A stretch of DNA of 64,000 bases from Lachnospiraceae bacterium. GTDB lineage: Bacteria; Bacillota; Clostridia; Lachnospirales; Lachnospiraceae. Below the pieces are notes generated by a model. The model was not told where the DNA came from, ran no database searches, and worked only from the letters and a program-made list of their open reading frames with translations. The position numbers were made by a program, and so were the translations under genes. The first letter of the stretch is position 1, and every line of letters begins with the position of its first letter. Of this stretch, positions 1 to 6,788 are shown in pieces. The stretch lies in contig JAGAIZ010000044.1 in assembly GCA_017626325.1 (NCBI GenBank), positions 1-64,000 on the forward strand, written 5' to 3'.

Positions 1-1
1 A

Positions 2-1219
2 GAAAAAAGGGAGAAACAGAAAAAAGAAAGGAAAGCAAAGAAGGGCAGAAAAAAGAAAGGCTCGGACGAGACGGCAGATGAGATAAAAGAGCAAGACGCA
101 GATACATTGGAAAGTCTGCTGGAAGGAACGGAAGGCGAGGAGAAGCCGACTAAAAAGCCTGGATTATTCGCCAAATTGCTGGCATTCTTATTAGAAGAGG
201 ATGAAGACGAAGCCGTATTGATTGATAATCCTGAGGAAGGAAGTGCAACAGAAGATCTGTCGATCGGCAGTCTTTCGGACGAAAATAAGCAGCTTCTGGA
301 GGAACTTAAAGAAGAGGATAAGAAGAACGCTAAGAAGAAGGGCAAGAAAGAGAAGAAAAAGAAAGAGAAGAAGAAAAAGGGAAAGAAAGGCGCCGAAGAA
401 GCACAAGAGGGCGAAGAGGCGGAAAATCAGGAAGAAAATAAAGGAAAGAGCAAGCGCAAAAAGCCAAAGAAGAAAAAGAAAGAGAAGAATCCGGAAGAGG
501 AAGTACATAGCGAGCCTGAGAAAAAGCTTTCTAAAAAGAAGGTAATTTCTGTATTCCTGTTCTGTGCGACACTGGCGGCCTGCATTGTGGTGATCGATAT
601 GATTCTCCCGAATAGCATGCAGAAACGAGATGCGCGGATAGCCTATGATTATCAGAAATATGACGAGGTGTATGATCTTCTGTATGGTAAGAAATTAGAT
701 GAAGAGGATCAGCAGCTTCTTGAGAAGAGCAGCATTATTCTGCAAATGGAGCGTAAGCTTGATTCGTATGAGAATTACGCCAAAATGGATATGCCTCTGG
801 AAGCGCTTGACGCCCTGCTTTCCGGTGTAGAGCGTTATCAGACGCTTTCGTTAAAAGCACAGGAGTATCATGTCACGGATGAAGTGCAGAAGGTTTACGA
901 ACAGATTCTTGAGCAATTATCGTCCTACGGAGTATCTGAGACAGACGCGCTGGATATTATTGCGTCGGAAGATAATGTGACTTATTCTCAGAGACTGGAA
1001 AGCATCGTCTATGGAGATGGTGTTTCTACAGAAGAAGGGACAGAGCAGCTCCAGGATGTCTTGCCGGAGGAGGAAGAAATACTTGACCGGCTGGAAAACG
1101 CTGAAGAGATCCCGGGTAATGAACAGGAGATGGATTTAGCAGGGGACGGCAGCGGAGAGGCTGACTCAGAAAGCAGCAGCGACGATAGTACGAATCATAC
1201 AGAAGCAGAGCAGGAGTAA
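2..1219 (+). CDS. Lys/Glu-rich single-pass membrane protein, 5' end outside window
   Basis: The reading frame is open to the first bases of the window, so the true start lies upstream; a TTG at 107 is only the first internal start-like codon. About 405 residues are visible. The N-terminal half is extremely rich in Lys and Glu, with long KKKEKKKK-type runs and no predicted fold. One hydrophobic segment (VISVFLFCATLAACIVVIDM, nt about 542-601) follows, then a soluble, probably helical C-terminal domain and an acidic Ser/Asp/Glu tail. The expected topology is a cytoplasmic charged tail, one membrane pass and an outer domain. It ends 3 bases before hisH, whose ribosome binding site overlaps its stop, so the two may be translationally coupled. 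I do not recognise the family, and no function is proposed. Confidence 0.75.
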   Translation, partial: EKREKQKKERKAKKGRKKKGSDETADEIKEQDADTLESLLEGTEGEEKPTKKPGLFAKLLAFLLEEDEDEAVLIDNPEEGSATEDLSIGSLSDENKQLLEELKEEDKKNAKKKGKKEKKKKEKKKKGKKGAEEAQEGEEAENQEENKGKSKRKKPKKKKKEKNPEEEVHSEPEKKLSKKKVISVFLFCATLAACIVVIDMILPNSMQKRDARIAYDYQKYDEVYDLLYGKKLDEEDQQLLEKSSIILQMERKLDSYENYAKMDMPLEALDALLSGVERYQTLSLKAQEYHVTDEVQKVYEQILEQLSSYGVSETDALDIIASEDNVTYSQRLESIVYGDGVSTEEGTEQLQDVLPEEEEILDRLENAEEIPGNEQEMDLAGDGSGEADSESSSDDSTNHTEAEQE

Positions 1220-1222
1220 ACG

Positions 1223-1834
1223 ATGATAGCGATAATAGATTATGATGCCGGTAATATCAAGAGTGTGGAGAAAGCGGTAAATGCTCTGGGATATGATGCT
1301 GTGGTCACAAGAGATAAGGATGTTATATCAGGCGCTGATCATGTCATTCTGCCGGGAGTGGGCGCATTCGGAGATGCCATGGAGAAGCTGCATCATTACG
1401 GACTGGTTGATATCATCAGGAAGGTCGTGGAAAATAAGGTTCCGTTACTGGGAATCTGTTTGGGACTGCAGTTGATGTTTGAGAGCAGCGAGGAAGCGCC
1501 GGGGGTCGAAGGACTTGGTCTGTTAAAAGGCAGAATCATATTGATTCCGCATGGAGAGGACCTGAAAATTCCGCATATCGGCTGGAATTCATTGCAATAT
1601 CCGAATCAGGGCAGATTGTTTGCGGGGATTCCGGAGAATTCGTATGTGTATTTTGTACATTCCTATTATCTGCAGGCGCAGGAAGCGGATATTGTGAAAG
1701 CAACGACTCAGTACGGCACATTGATTCATGCGTCCGTGGAGAAAGATAATGTCTTTGCCTGCCAGTTCCATCCAGAGAAAAGTTCGGATGTCGGCATGAA
1801 AATATTAGAGAATTTCCTGAAGATTGAGGGGTAA
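1223..1834 (+). CDS. hisH: Imidazole glycerol phosphate synthase, glutaminase subunit HisH
   Basis: This class I glutamine amidotransferase supplies ammonia to HisF in the fifth step of histidine synthesis. The 203-aa protein carries the nucleophile elbow GICLGLQ with Cys79 and the partner dyad in FHPEKS (His183, Glu185). The N-terminal start [11 protein letters not shown] is typical of HisH, and the length is normal. The AGGAG ribosome binding site sits at the end of the preceding gene. hisF follows after 5 bases, so the two subunits are co-translated. No other his genes are in the window, so the pair is either split from the rest or ends a his operon lying upstream. Confidence 0.97.
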   Translation: MIAIIDYDAGNIKSVEKAVNALGYDAVVTRDKDVISGADHVILPGVGAFGDAMEKLHHYGLVDIIRKVVENKVPLLGICLGLQLMFESSEEAPGVEGLGLLKGRIILIPHGEDLKIPHIGWNSLQYPNQGRLFAGIPENSYVYFVHSYYLQAQEADIVKATTQYGTLIHASVEKDNVFACQFHPEKSSDVGMKILENFLKIEG

Positions 1835-1839
1835 AAGAA

Positions 1840-2601
1840 ATGCACACAAAGCGAATTATTCCTTGTCTGGACGTTAAAAACGGCAGGGTAGTCAAGGGCG
1901 TTAATTTTGTAAATTTTAAGGACGCGGGGGATCCGGCGGAGGTCGGCGCCGCCTATGATAAATCGGGTGCGGACGAGCTGGTATTCTTAGACATTACAGC
2001 GTCTTCCGATGCCAGGGCGACGGCGGTTGAGATGGTTCGGAAAGTAGCCGAGAAAGTGTTTATTCCTTTTACGGTGGGAGGCGGTATCCGTACTGTGGAG
2101 GATTTCAAGGCAATCCTGCGGGAAGGCGCGGATAAGGTGTCCGTTAATTCCGCGGCTATTATGAATCCGCAGCTTATCAGTGACGCTGCGGATAAGTTCG
2201 GCAGTCAGTGCGTGGTGGTGGCAATTGACGCCAAGCGCAGGGCGGACGGAACCGGCTGGAATATATATAAGAACGGCGGCAGGATCGATATGGGAATCGA
2301 CGCTGTAGAATGGGCGATGCAGGCGGATCGTCTGGGAGCCGGAGAGATTCTTCTTACCAGTATGGACGGTGACGGAACCAAAGCTGGATATGATCTGGAG
2401 CTGACAAGAGAGATTTCTGAAAATGTGTCGATTCCGGTAATTGCTTCCGGAGGCGCGGGGACGATGGAGCATTTCTACGAGGCGTTTACGGTTGGAAAAG
2501 CGGATGCGGCGCTGGCAGCTTCATTATTTCATTTTAAAGAGCTGGAGATTCGTGATTTGAAGCAATATCTGAGACAGAAAGGTATCTCGGTTAGAATATA
2601 G
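1840..2601 (+). CDS. hisF: Imidazole glycerol phosphate synthase, cyclase subunit HisF
   Basis: HisF is the TIM-barrel cyclase that uses ammonia from HisH to turn PRFAR into imidazole glycerol phosphate and AICAR, the latter feeding purine synthesis. The 253-aa length is standard. The catalytic aspartates are visible as Asp11 ([15 protein letters not shown]) and Asp130 (VVVAIDAKR). Phosphate-binding glycine motifs FTVGGGIR and ASGGAG are also present. It lies 5 bases after hisH, with a GAGGGG ribosome binding site overlapping the end of that gene. A strong intrinsic terminator follows its stop codon, so it is the last gene of its transcript. Confidence 0.97.
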   Translation: MHTKRIIPCLDVKNGRVVKGVNFVNFKDAGDPAEVGAAYDKSGADELVFLDITASSDARATAVEMVRKVAEKVFIPFTVGGGIRTVEDFKAILREGADKVSVNSAAIMNPQLISDAADKFGSQCVVVAIDAKRRADGTGWNIYKNGGRIDMGIDAVEWAMQADRLGAGEILLTSMDGDGTKAGYDLELTREISENVSIPVIASGGAGTMEHFYEAFTVGKADAALAASLFHFKELEIRDLKQYLRQKGISVRI

Positions 2602-2612
2602 GGGCAAAGAAG

Positions 2613-2640
2613 CGCCGGGACGAAGCACCCGGCGTTTTTT
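2613..2640 (+). terminator. Intrinsic terminator after hisF
   Basis: A 7-bp GC stem, CGCCGGG (2613-2619) paired with CCCGGCG (2628-2634), closes an 8-base loop and is followed directly by six T. It starts 11 bases after the hisF stop codon. Confidence 0.93.
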
Positions 2641-2661
2641 CGGGAAAGGAAGTAATGTACC

Positions 2662-3339
2662 ATGGCGATGTTAAGTAATGATTGGGCGGCTGCCTTGCAG
2701 GATGAGTTTCGCAAGCCGTATTATAGGGAATTGTATACGTTTGTGAGGGAAGAATATAGCAAAAGGGTGATTTATCCGTCTTCAGAGGATATTTTCAACG
2801 CCTTTCATTTTACGCCTTTGAATAAAGTAAAGGTGCTTTTGTTAGGACAGGATCCCTATCATAATGAACATCAGGCACACGGCATGAGTTTCTCTGTCCT
2901 GCCGGACCAAAAGGAGATTCCCCCGTCTTTGCAGAATATCTATAAGGAGCTGGAGGACGATCTGGGCTGTTATATTCCGAATAATGGATATTTACAGAAA
3001 TGGGCGGATCAGGGTGTACTGCTTCTGAATACTGTGCTGACGGTGCGTGCCCATCAGGCGAATTCCCATCAGGGAAAGGGCTGGGAAGAGTTTACGGATG
3101 CGGTAATCAGGGCGGTCAATGAGCAGGACAGGCCTATTGTGTATTTATTATGGGGAAGACCGGCGCAGAGTAAGATTCCGATGCTCACAAATCCGAAGCA
3201 TTTGATCCTGAAAGCGCCTCATCCAAGTCCGCTCTCCGCATATCGGGGATTCTTCGGCTGCAGGCATTTCAGCCAGTGCAACGATTTTTTAAAAGCGAAT
3301 GGGGTAGAGCCGATAGACTGGCAGATTGAGAATATATAA
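2662..3339 (+). CDS. ung: Uracil-DNA glycosylase (family 1)
   Basis: Ung removes uracil from DNA as the first step of base excision repair. The 225-aa protein has the catalytic water-activating motif GQDPYH (Asp64), the LLLNTVLTVR segment and the C-terminal HPSPLSA loop that binds DNA. Its size matches bacterial family 1 enzymes. The start at 2662 has GGAAAGGA 11-18 bases upstream. It follows the hisF terminator and is followed by the lysA promoter only 2 bases after its stop, so it is probably transcribed alone. I saw no clear promoter in the short gap upstream. Confidence 0.97.
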   Translation: MAMLSNDWAAALQDEFRKPYYRELYTFVREEYSKRVIYPSSEDIFNAFHFTPLNKVKVLLLGQDPYHNEHQAHGMSFSVLPDQKEIPPSLQNIYKELEDDLGCYIPNNGYLQKWADQGVLLLNTVLTVRAHQANSHQGKGWEEFTDAVIRAVNEQDRPIVYLLWGRPAQSKIPMLTNPKHLILKAPHPSPLSAYRGFFGCRHFSQCNDFLKANGVEPIDWQIENI

Positions 3340-3341
3340 GG

Positions 3342-3370
3342 TTGACAAAGGGAGCGATACGCTTTATTAT
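3342..3370 (+). promoter_or_regulatory. Sigma-A type promoter of lysA
   Basis: TTGACA (3342-3347) and TATTAT (3365-3370) are separated by exactly 17 bases. Transcription should start near 3377. This argues against the longer lysA frame beginning at 3326, because that start would lie upstream of the promoter. Confidence 0.88.
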
Positions 3371-3409
3371 GCTAATTGTTTAAAGAGTACGAGAGGAGAA
3401 ATGTGTGTT

Positions 3410-4681
3410 ATGAGTAAACTACCGTTTGTAACGAAGGAACAGGTGGAAGAGATCGCAAAGACTTATCCTACCCCGTTTTACATTTATGATGAGAAAGGGA
3501 TCAGAGCCAATGCGCAGGCTGTGAAAGAAGCTTTTGCATGGAATAAAGGGTTCAAGGAATATTTTGCGGTAAAGGCCTGTCCGAATCCGTTTCTGATTCA
3601 GATTCTTCATGAGTATGGCTGTGGCTGCGACTGCTCATCCCTGACGGAATTGATGCTGAGCAATGCCATTGGAATCAACGGACATGAGATCATGTTTTCT
3701 TCTAATGATACGCCGGCGGAGGATTATGCATACTGTGCCAAGGTAGGAGGCATCATTAATCTGGATGATATCACGCACATTGACTTTGTAGAGAATATTT
3801 TAGGCAGACTGCCGGAGACGATGAGCTGCCGTTATAATCCGGGCGGTGTATTTACGATGAGCAACGGCATTATGGACAACCCCGGCGACGCCAAATATGG
3901 TTTTACGACGGAGCAGTTGTTTGAAGGATATAAAATATTGAAGGAAAAGGGCGTTAAGCATTTCGGCCTTCATGCTTTCCTGGCAAGTAATACGGTAACC
4001 AATGAATATTATCCGAAGCTTGCGAAACAGCTTTTTGAATTGGCGGTAGAACTGAAAGAAAAGATTGGTGTAACGCTGGAATTCATCAATTTATCCGGCG
4101 GTGTGGGAATCGCATATAAGCCGGATCAGACGGCGAATGATATTCGGGAAATCGGAGAAGGCGTGCACAGAGTCTACGATGAGGTTCTGGTACCGGCAGG
4201 TATGGGAGACGTGGCCATTTATACGGAGATGGGACGCTATATGATGGGGCCTTATGGCGCGCTTGTTACGAAGGCGATTCATGAGAAGCATATCCATAAG
4301 GAATACATCGGCGTGGATGCCTGCGCGGTGAATCTGATGCGTCCGGCTATGTATGGCGCGTATCATCATATTACGGTACTGGGGAAGGAAAATGCGCCTT
4401 GTGACCACAAATATGATGTGACAGGTTCTTTGTGCGAGAATAATGATAAATTTGCGATCGACAGGGAACTTCCGGAGATTGCCATGGGTGACTATCTGTA
4501 TATTCATGACACCGGAGCACATGGCTTTGCAATGGGATATAATTATAACGGTAAATTAAAATCTGCGGAGCTTCTGTTAAAAGAAGACGGCAGCGTGCAG
4601 TTGATCAGACGCGCCGAGACGCCGAAGGATTATTTCGCAACGTTTGACGAGTTTGAGATTTACAATAAGTTTGATTTTTAA
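3410..4681 (+). CDS. lysA: Diaminopimelate decarboxylase-like PLP enzyme
   Basis: This is a fold-III PLP decarboxylase that most likely makes lysine from meso-diaminopimelate in the last step of lysine synthesis. Visible family features are the PLP-lysine segment YFAVKACPNP, the HAFLASN strand, the phosphate loop NLSGGVGIAY and the active-site cysteine in GSLCENNDKFA. The start at 3410 (MSKLPF) lies 11 bases after AGGAG; ATG 3401 (MCVMSK) is also possible but only 2 bases from it. The product is 423 aa. It has its own consensus promoter. Related carboxynorspermidine or ornithine decarboxylases share the fold; LysA is preferred on the cysteine motif and length. Confidence 0.85.
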   Translation: MSKLPFVTKEQVEEIAKTYPTPFYIYDEKGIRANAQAVKEAFAWNKGFKEYFAVKACPNPFLIQILHEYGCGCDCSSLTELMLSNAIGINGHEIMFSSNDTPAEDYAYCAKVGGIINLDDITHIDFVENILGRLPETMSCRYNPGGVFTMSNGIMDNPGDAKYGFTTEQLFEGYKILKEKGVKHFGLHAFLASNTVTNEYYPKLAKQLFELAVELKEKIGVTLEFINLSGGVGIAYKPDQTANDIREIGEGVHRVYDEVLVPAGMGDVAIYTEMGRYMMGPYGALVTKAIHEKHIHKEYIGVDACAVNLMRPAMYGAYHHITVLGKENAPCDHKYDVTGSLCENNDKFAIDRELPEIAMGDYLYIHDTGAHGFAMGYNYNGKLKSAELLLKEDGSVQLIRRAETPKDYFATFDEFEIYNKFDF

Positions 4682-4713
4682 ACAAAAACTTTTAGGAAAA
4701 CGGGAATAAAAAC

Positions 4714-4742
4714 TTGCCAACGACCGGATGTTATGATAAGAT
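4714..4742 (+). promoter_or_regulatory. Putative promoter of tRNA-Leu
   Basis: TTGCCA (4714-4719) and TAAGAT (4737-4742) are spaced by 17 bases. The predicted start would fall about 13 bases before the mature tRNA 5' end. Confidence 0.6.
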
Positions 4743-4762
4743 ATATTTCGGTTGTTGGAAAT

Positions 4763-4845
4763 GCTGGTGTGGCGGAATGGCAGACGCATCAGACTCAAAA
4801 TCTGACGAGGGCAACTTCGTGCGGGTTCAAGTCCCGCCACCAGCA
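4763..4845 (+). tRNA. tRNA-Leu, anticodon CAA
   Basis: A class II tRNA folds by hand. The acceptor stem pairs GCTGGTG (4763-4769) with CACCAGC (4838-4844), with discriminator A at 4845. The anticodon stem TCAGA/TCTGA closes the loop CTCAAAA, giving anticodon CAA (reads UUG). A long variable arm (CGAGG GCAA CTTCG) marks it as Leu. The T arm is GCGGG TTCAAGT CCCGC. CCA is not encoded. It stands alone between lysA and a terminator. Confidence 0.96.
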
Positions 4846-4852
4846 TTTAAAA

Positions 4853-4876
4853 AGCTCGGTATTTACCGGGCTTTTT
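4853..4876 (+). terminator. Intrinsic terminator after tRNA-Leu
   Basis: An 8-bp stem, AGCTCGGT (4853-4860) with ACCGGGCT (4865-4872) including one G-U pair, has a 4-base loop and a run of five T. From here to 5136 (about 260 bases) the DNA is AT-rich, and I see no gene or convincing promoter in it. Confidence 0.88.
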
Positions 4877-5136
4877 GTTATGGTGCGTTTCTTTAAAGTA
4901 TTATCTAAGAATTCGTCGCTACGTTGCATAATATCGCGGAACAAATCATAAAAAATCGAAACTTTCAAAAATACTATATACAAGCCATCATAATTATGTT
5001 ATCTTAATGAATGGAATGTTAAGAAAAGTAACAATTTGTAACAAAAATGAAATATATGACATGAGATATCTCTTGTGCAGAAAAGCATTACATTGAAGGC
5101 ATAACAACGAAAGGATAACCTGCCCCGGAAAGGCAG

Positions 5137-6228
5137 ATGGGAATACGGATGAAAAAAAAGAGAACGATTGCGGGAAGATTAAGCAGAAAAGTGATGGCGC
5201 TTTGCGTCGCCGGCGTACTTGCGTTTGTACCGGTACAGCAGGCGCAGGCAATTGGCGCGGGCAGTTCCATTGCAAGAGGAATTGACGTGTCCAAGCATAA
5301 TCTGGCGATTGACTGGAGCCAGGTGCCTTCGTCGGGAGTGAGTTTCGCTTTTATCAAAGCCGGCAGCACGAATTCCGGCGTAGATCCTTATTTTGACGCC
5401 AATATGCGCGGAGCCAATGCGGCGGGAATTAAGACGGGAGTTTACTTATATTCATATGCTACGAATGCGGAGCAGGCGAAGAACGAGGCGGAATTATTAT
5501 TACAGTGGATGAGCAATTATACGGTCAGCTATCCCGTAGTTTATGACGTGGAGGATTCCTGCCATAAGAACATGTCCCAGGCCCAGCTACAGGAGATTAT
5601 CAATACATTCTGCTCTACGATCGAAGCGCAGGGGTATTATCCGGTGGTATATTCCAATAAGAATATGTTTCAGAATAAGATCGGCAATATAGGATATGAC
5701 AAGTGGATTGCGCAGTATGCGGATGCGCTTGAGTATGAGGGCGCTTCCTTCTGGCAGAATACATCCCATGGCAGCGTAGCGGGTATTCCTACCAGAGTGG
5801 ACATGAATTATCAGTTTAAGGATTATTCTTCTATTATTATAGCGGATGGCTTTGCGAGCCGGGGAGAGCATACTGTGTTTTATTCCAATTACAGAATGCA
5901 GCGTGCCTGCTGGGTAAGCTGGGAAGATAAGAAGTATCATCTGGATGAGAACGGTTTCGTGCAGAAGGGCTGCTGGTTTGAGGATGAAACAGGAAGATAT
6001 TTCCTGGCGACGAAGGACGGGCATGCGCTGCGGGAAGATGTAACGATAGAGGGCGTCGAGTATTATTTTGATGAAAATGCCGTGATGCAGACCGGACTGG
6101 TGACCAGACCGGATGGAAATACCTATTATTACGACGCATCCGGCGCGCTGCAGAAAAATGTGACGGTTACGGTGGATAATGTAAATTACGAGGTGGATGC
6201 AAGCGGTATTGCGACGGCGGTACAATAA
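5137..6228 (+). CDS. Secreted GH25 lysozyme with C-terminal wall-binding-like repeats
   Basis: This is a muramidase of glycoside hydrolase family 25, predicted to cut peptidoglycan outside the cell. The N-terminus has a basic stretch (MKKKRTIAGRLSRK), a hydrophobic core and an AQA cleavage-like site, a classic signal peptide. The GH25 domain covers about residues 45-230, with GIDVSKHN and the catalytic DxE motif in YPVVYDVEDS. About 100 C-terminal residues hold Tyr/Gly-rich repeats (YYFDENAVMQTG, YYYDASGALQKN) resembling choline or cell-wall-binding modules. ATG at 5149 is an alternative start. A terminator follows, so it appears monocistronic. Cell-wall remodelling is inferred. Confidence 0.9.
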   Translation: MGIRMKKKRTIAGRLSRKVMALCVAGVLAFVPVQQAQAIGAGSSIARGIDVSKHNLAIDWSQVPSSGVSFAFIKAGSTNSGVDPYFDANMRGANAAGIKTGVYLYSYATNAEQAKNEAELLLQWMSNYTVSYPVVYDVEDSCHKNMSQAQLQEIINTFCSTIEAQGYYPVVYSNKNMFQNKIGNIGYDKWIAQYADALEYEGASFWQNTSHGSVAGIPTRVDMNYQFKDYSSIIIADGFASRGEHTVFYSNYRMQRACWVSWEDKKYHLDENGFVQKGCWFEDETGRYFLATKDGHALREDVTIEGVEYYFDENAVMQTGLVTRPDGNTYYYDASGALQKNVTVTVDNVNYEVDASGIATAVQ

Positions 6229-6276
6229 CGAAGCGGTGCGGCTAAGCATAATATGTGACGGCGAATGTGCGGTGAT

Positions 6277-6313
6277 CCGGAGATTTCGGTTATGAGAAAT
6301 CTCCGGTTTTTTT
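6277..6313 (+). terminator. Intrinsic terminator after GH25 gene
   Basis: A perfect 11-bp stem, CCGGAGATTTC (6277-6287) with GAAATCTCCGG (6296-6306), is followed by seven T. Confidence 0.93.
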
Positions 6314-6322
6314 GTGACAGGC

Positions 6323-6352
6323 TTTTCAAAAACCCCTATTATGGTATATAAT
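6323..6352 (+). promoter_or_regulatory. Putative promoter upstream of the zinc-finger gene and polA
   Basis: TTTTCA (6323-6328) and a perfect TATAAT (6347-6352) are separated by 18 bases, immediately after the GH25 terminator. The -35 box is weak. Confidence 0.6.
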
Positions 6353-6407
6353 AAAATCTATATGGGCACACATAAGCTATGATCTATTGGGAAGAAGTGG
6401 TATCAAT

Positions 6408-6731
6408 ATGAACTGTAAAGAAGCAGAGAAAAAAATACCTTACTTTCTACAGGATGAACTGGATGGAAGAAAACTGGCGGAATTTGTGGAGCATATAGAG
6501 AACTGCCCGGAGTGCAGGGAAGAACTGTCGATTCAGTTCCTGGTTTCAGAGGGCATGGAACAGCTTGAGCAGGGCAATAATTTTAATCTGCAGAAGGCGC
6601 TTTATATGAAACTGCAGAATGCATGGCAAAGAGTCAGGATAAACAGGGCGCTGCGATACACGTTGATATGTCTGGAAGCGGCAGTTGTGGTCGCGATTAT
6701 TATTGCGCTCTGTATCGTGTTCCGTATGTAA
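6408..6731 (+). CDS. Small zinc-finger membrane protein, anti-sigma-factor-like
   Basis: The 107-aa protein begins MNCKEAEKKIPYFLQDELDG and holds an H-x3-C-x2-C pattern (HIENCPECREEL), the signature of the zf-HC2 domain found at the N-terminus of anti-sigma factors. One membrane segment near the C-terminus (ICLEAAVVVAIIIALCIVF) ends just before the stop. ATG 6408 is chosen because GGGAAGAAG lies about 10 bases upstream; the longer TTG-initiated frame from 6387 lacks a site. No sigma factor gene is adjacent; polA follows after 57 bases. By family it could hold a sigma factor at the membrane, but the partner is unknown, and zf-HC2 proteins are not always anti-sigma factors. Confidence 0.75.
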   Translation: MNCKEAEKKIPYFLQDELDGRKLAEFVEHIENCPECREELSIQFLVSEGMEQLEQGNNFNLQKALYMKLQNAWQRVRINRALRYTLICLEAAVVVAIIIALCIVFRM

Positions 6732-6788
6732 GACGGTGCGGTGTGTGGAAGAGAAGACGAAACAGGGAAGCTGAAGGGATAGAGATAT

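Noticed and set aside
191-618. Long overlapping frames on both strands inside the first gene, including a hydrophobic Phe/Leu-rich one
   Set aside because: They are mirror images of the purine-rich Lys/Glu codons and have no ribosome binding sites or family motifs.
3326-3409. Longer N-terminus for lysA
   Set aside because: It would start upstream of the TTGACA-N17-TATTAT promoter and overlap ung; the family match begins at MSKLPF.
4763-4845. tRNA-Leu as an integration site
   Set aside because: No integrase, direct repeat of the tRNA 3' end or foreign cargo is found downstream.
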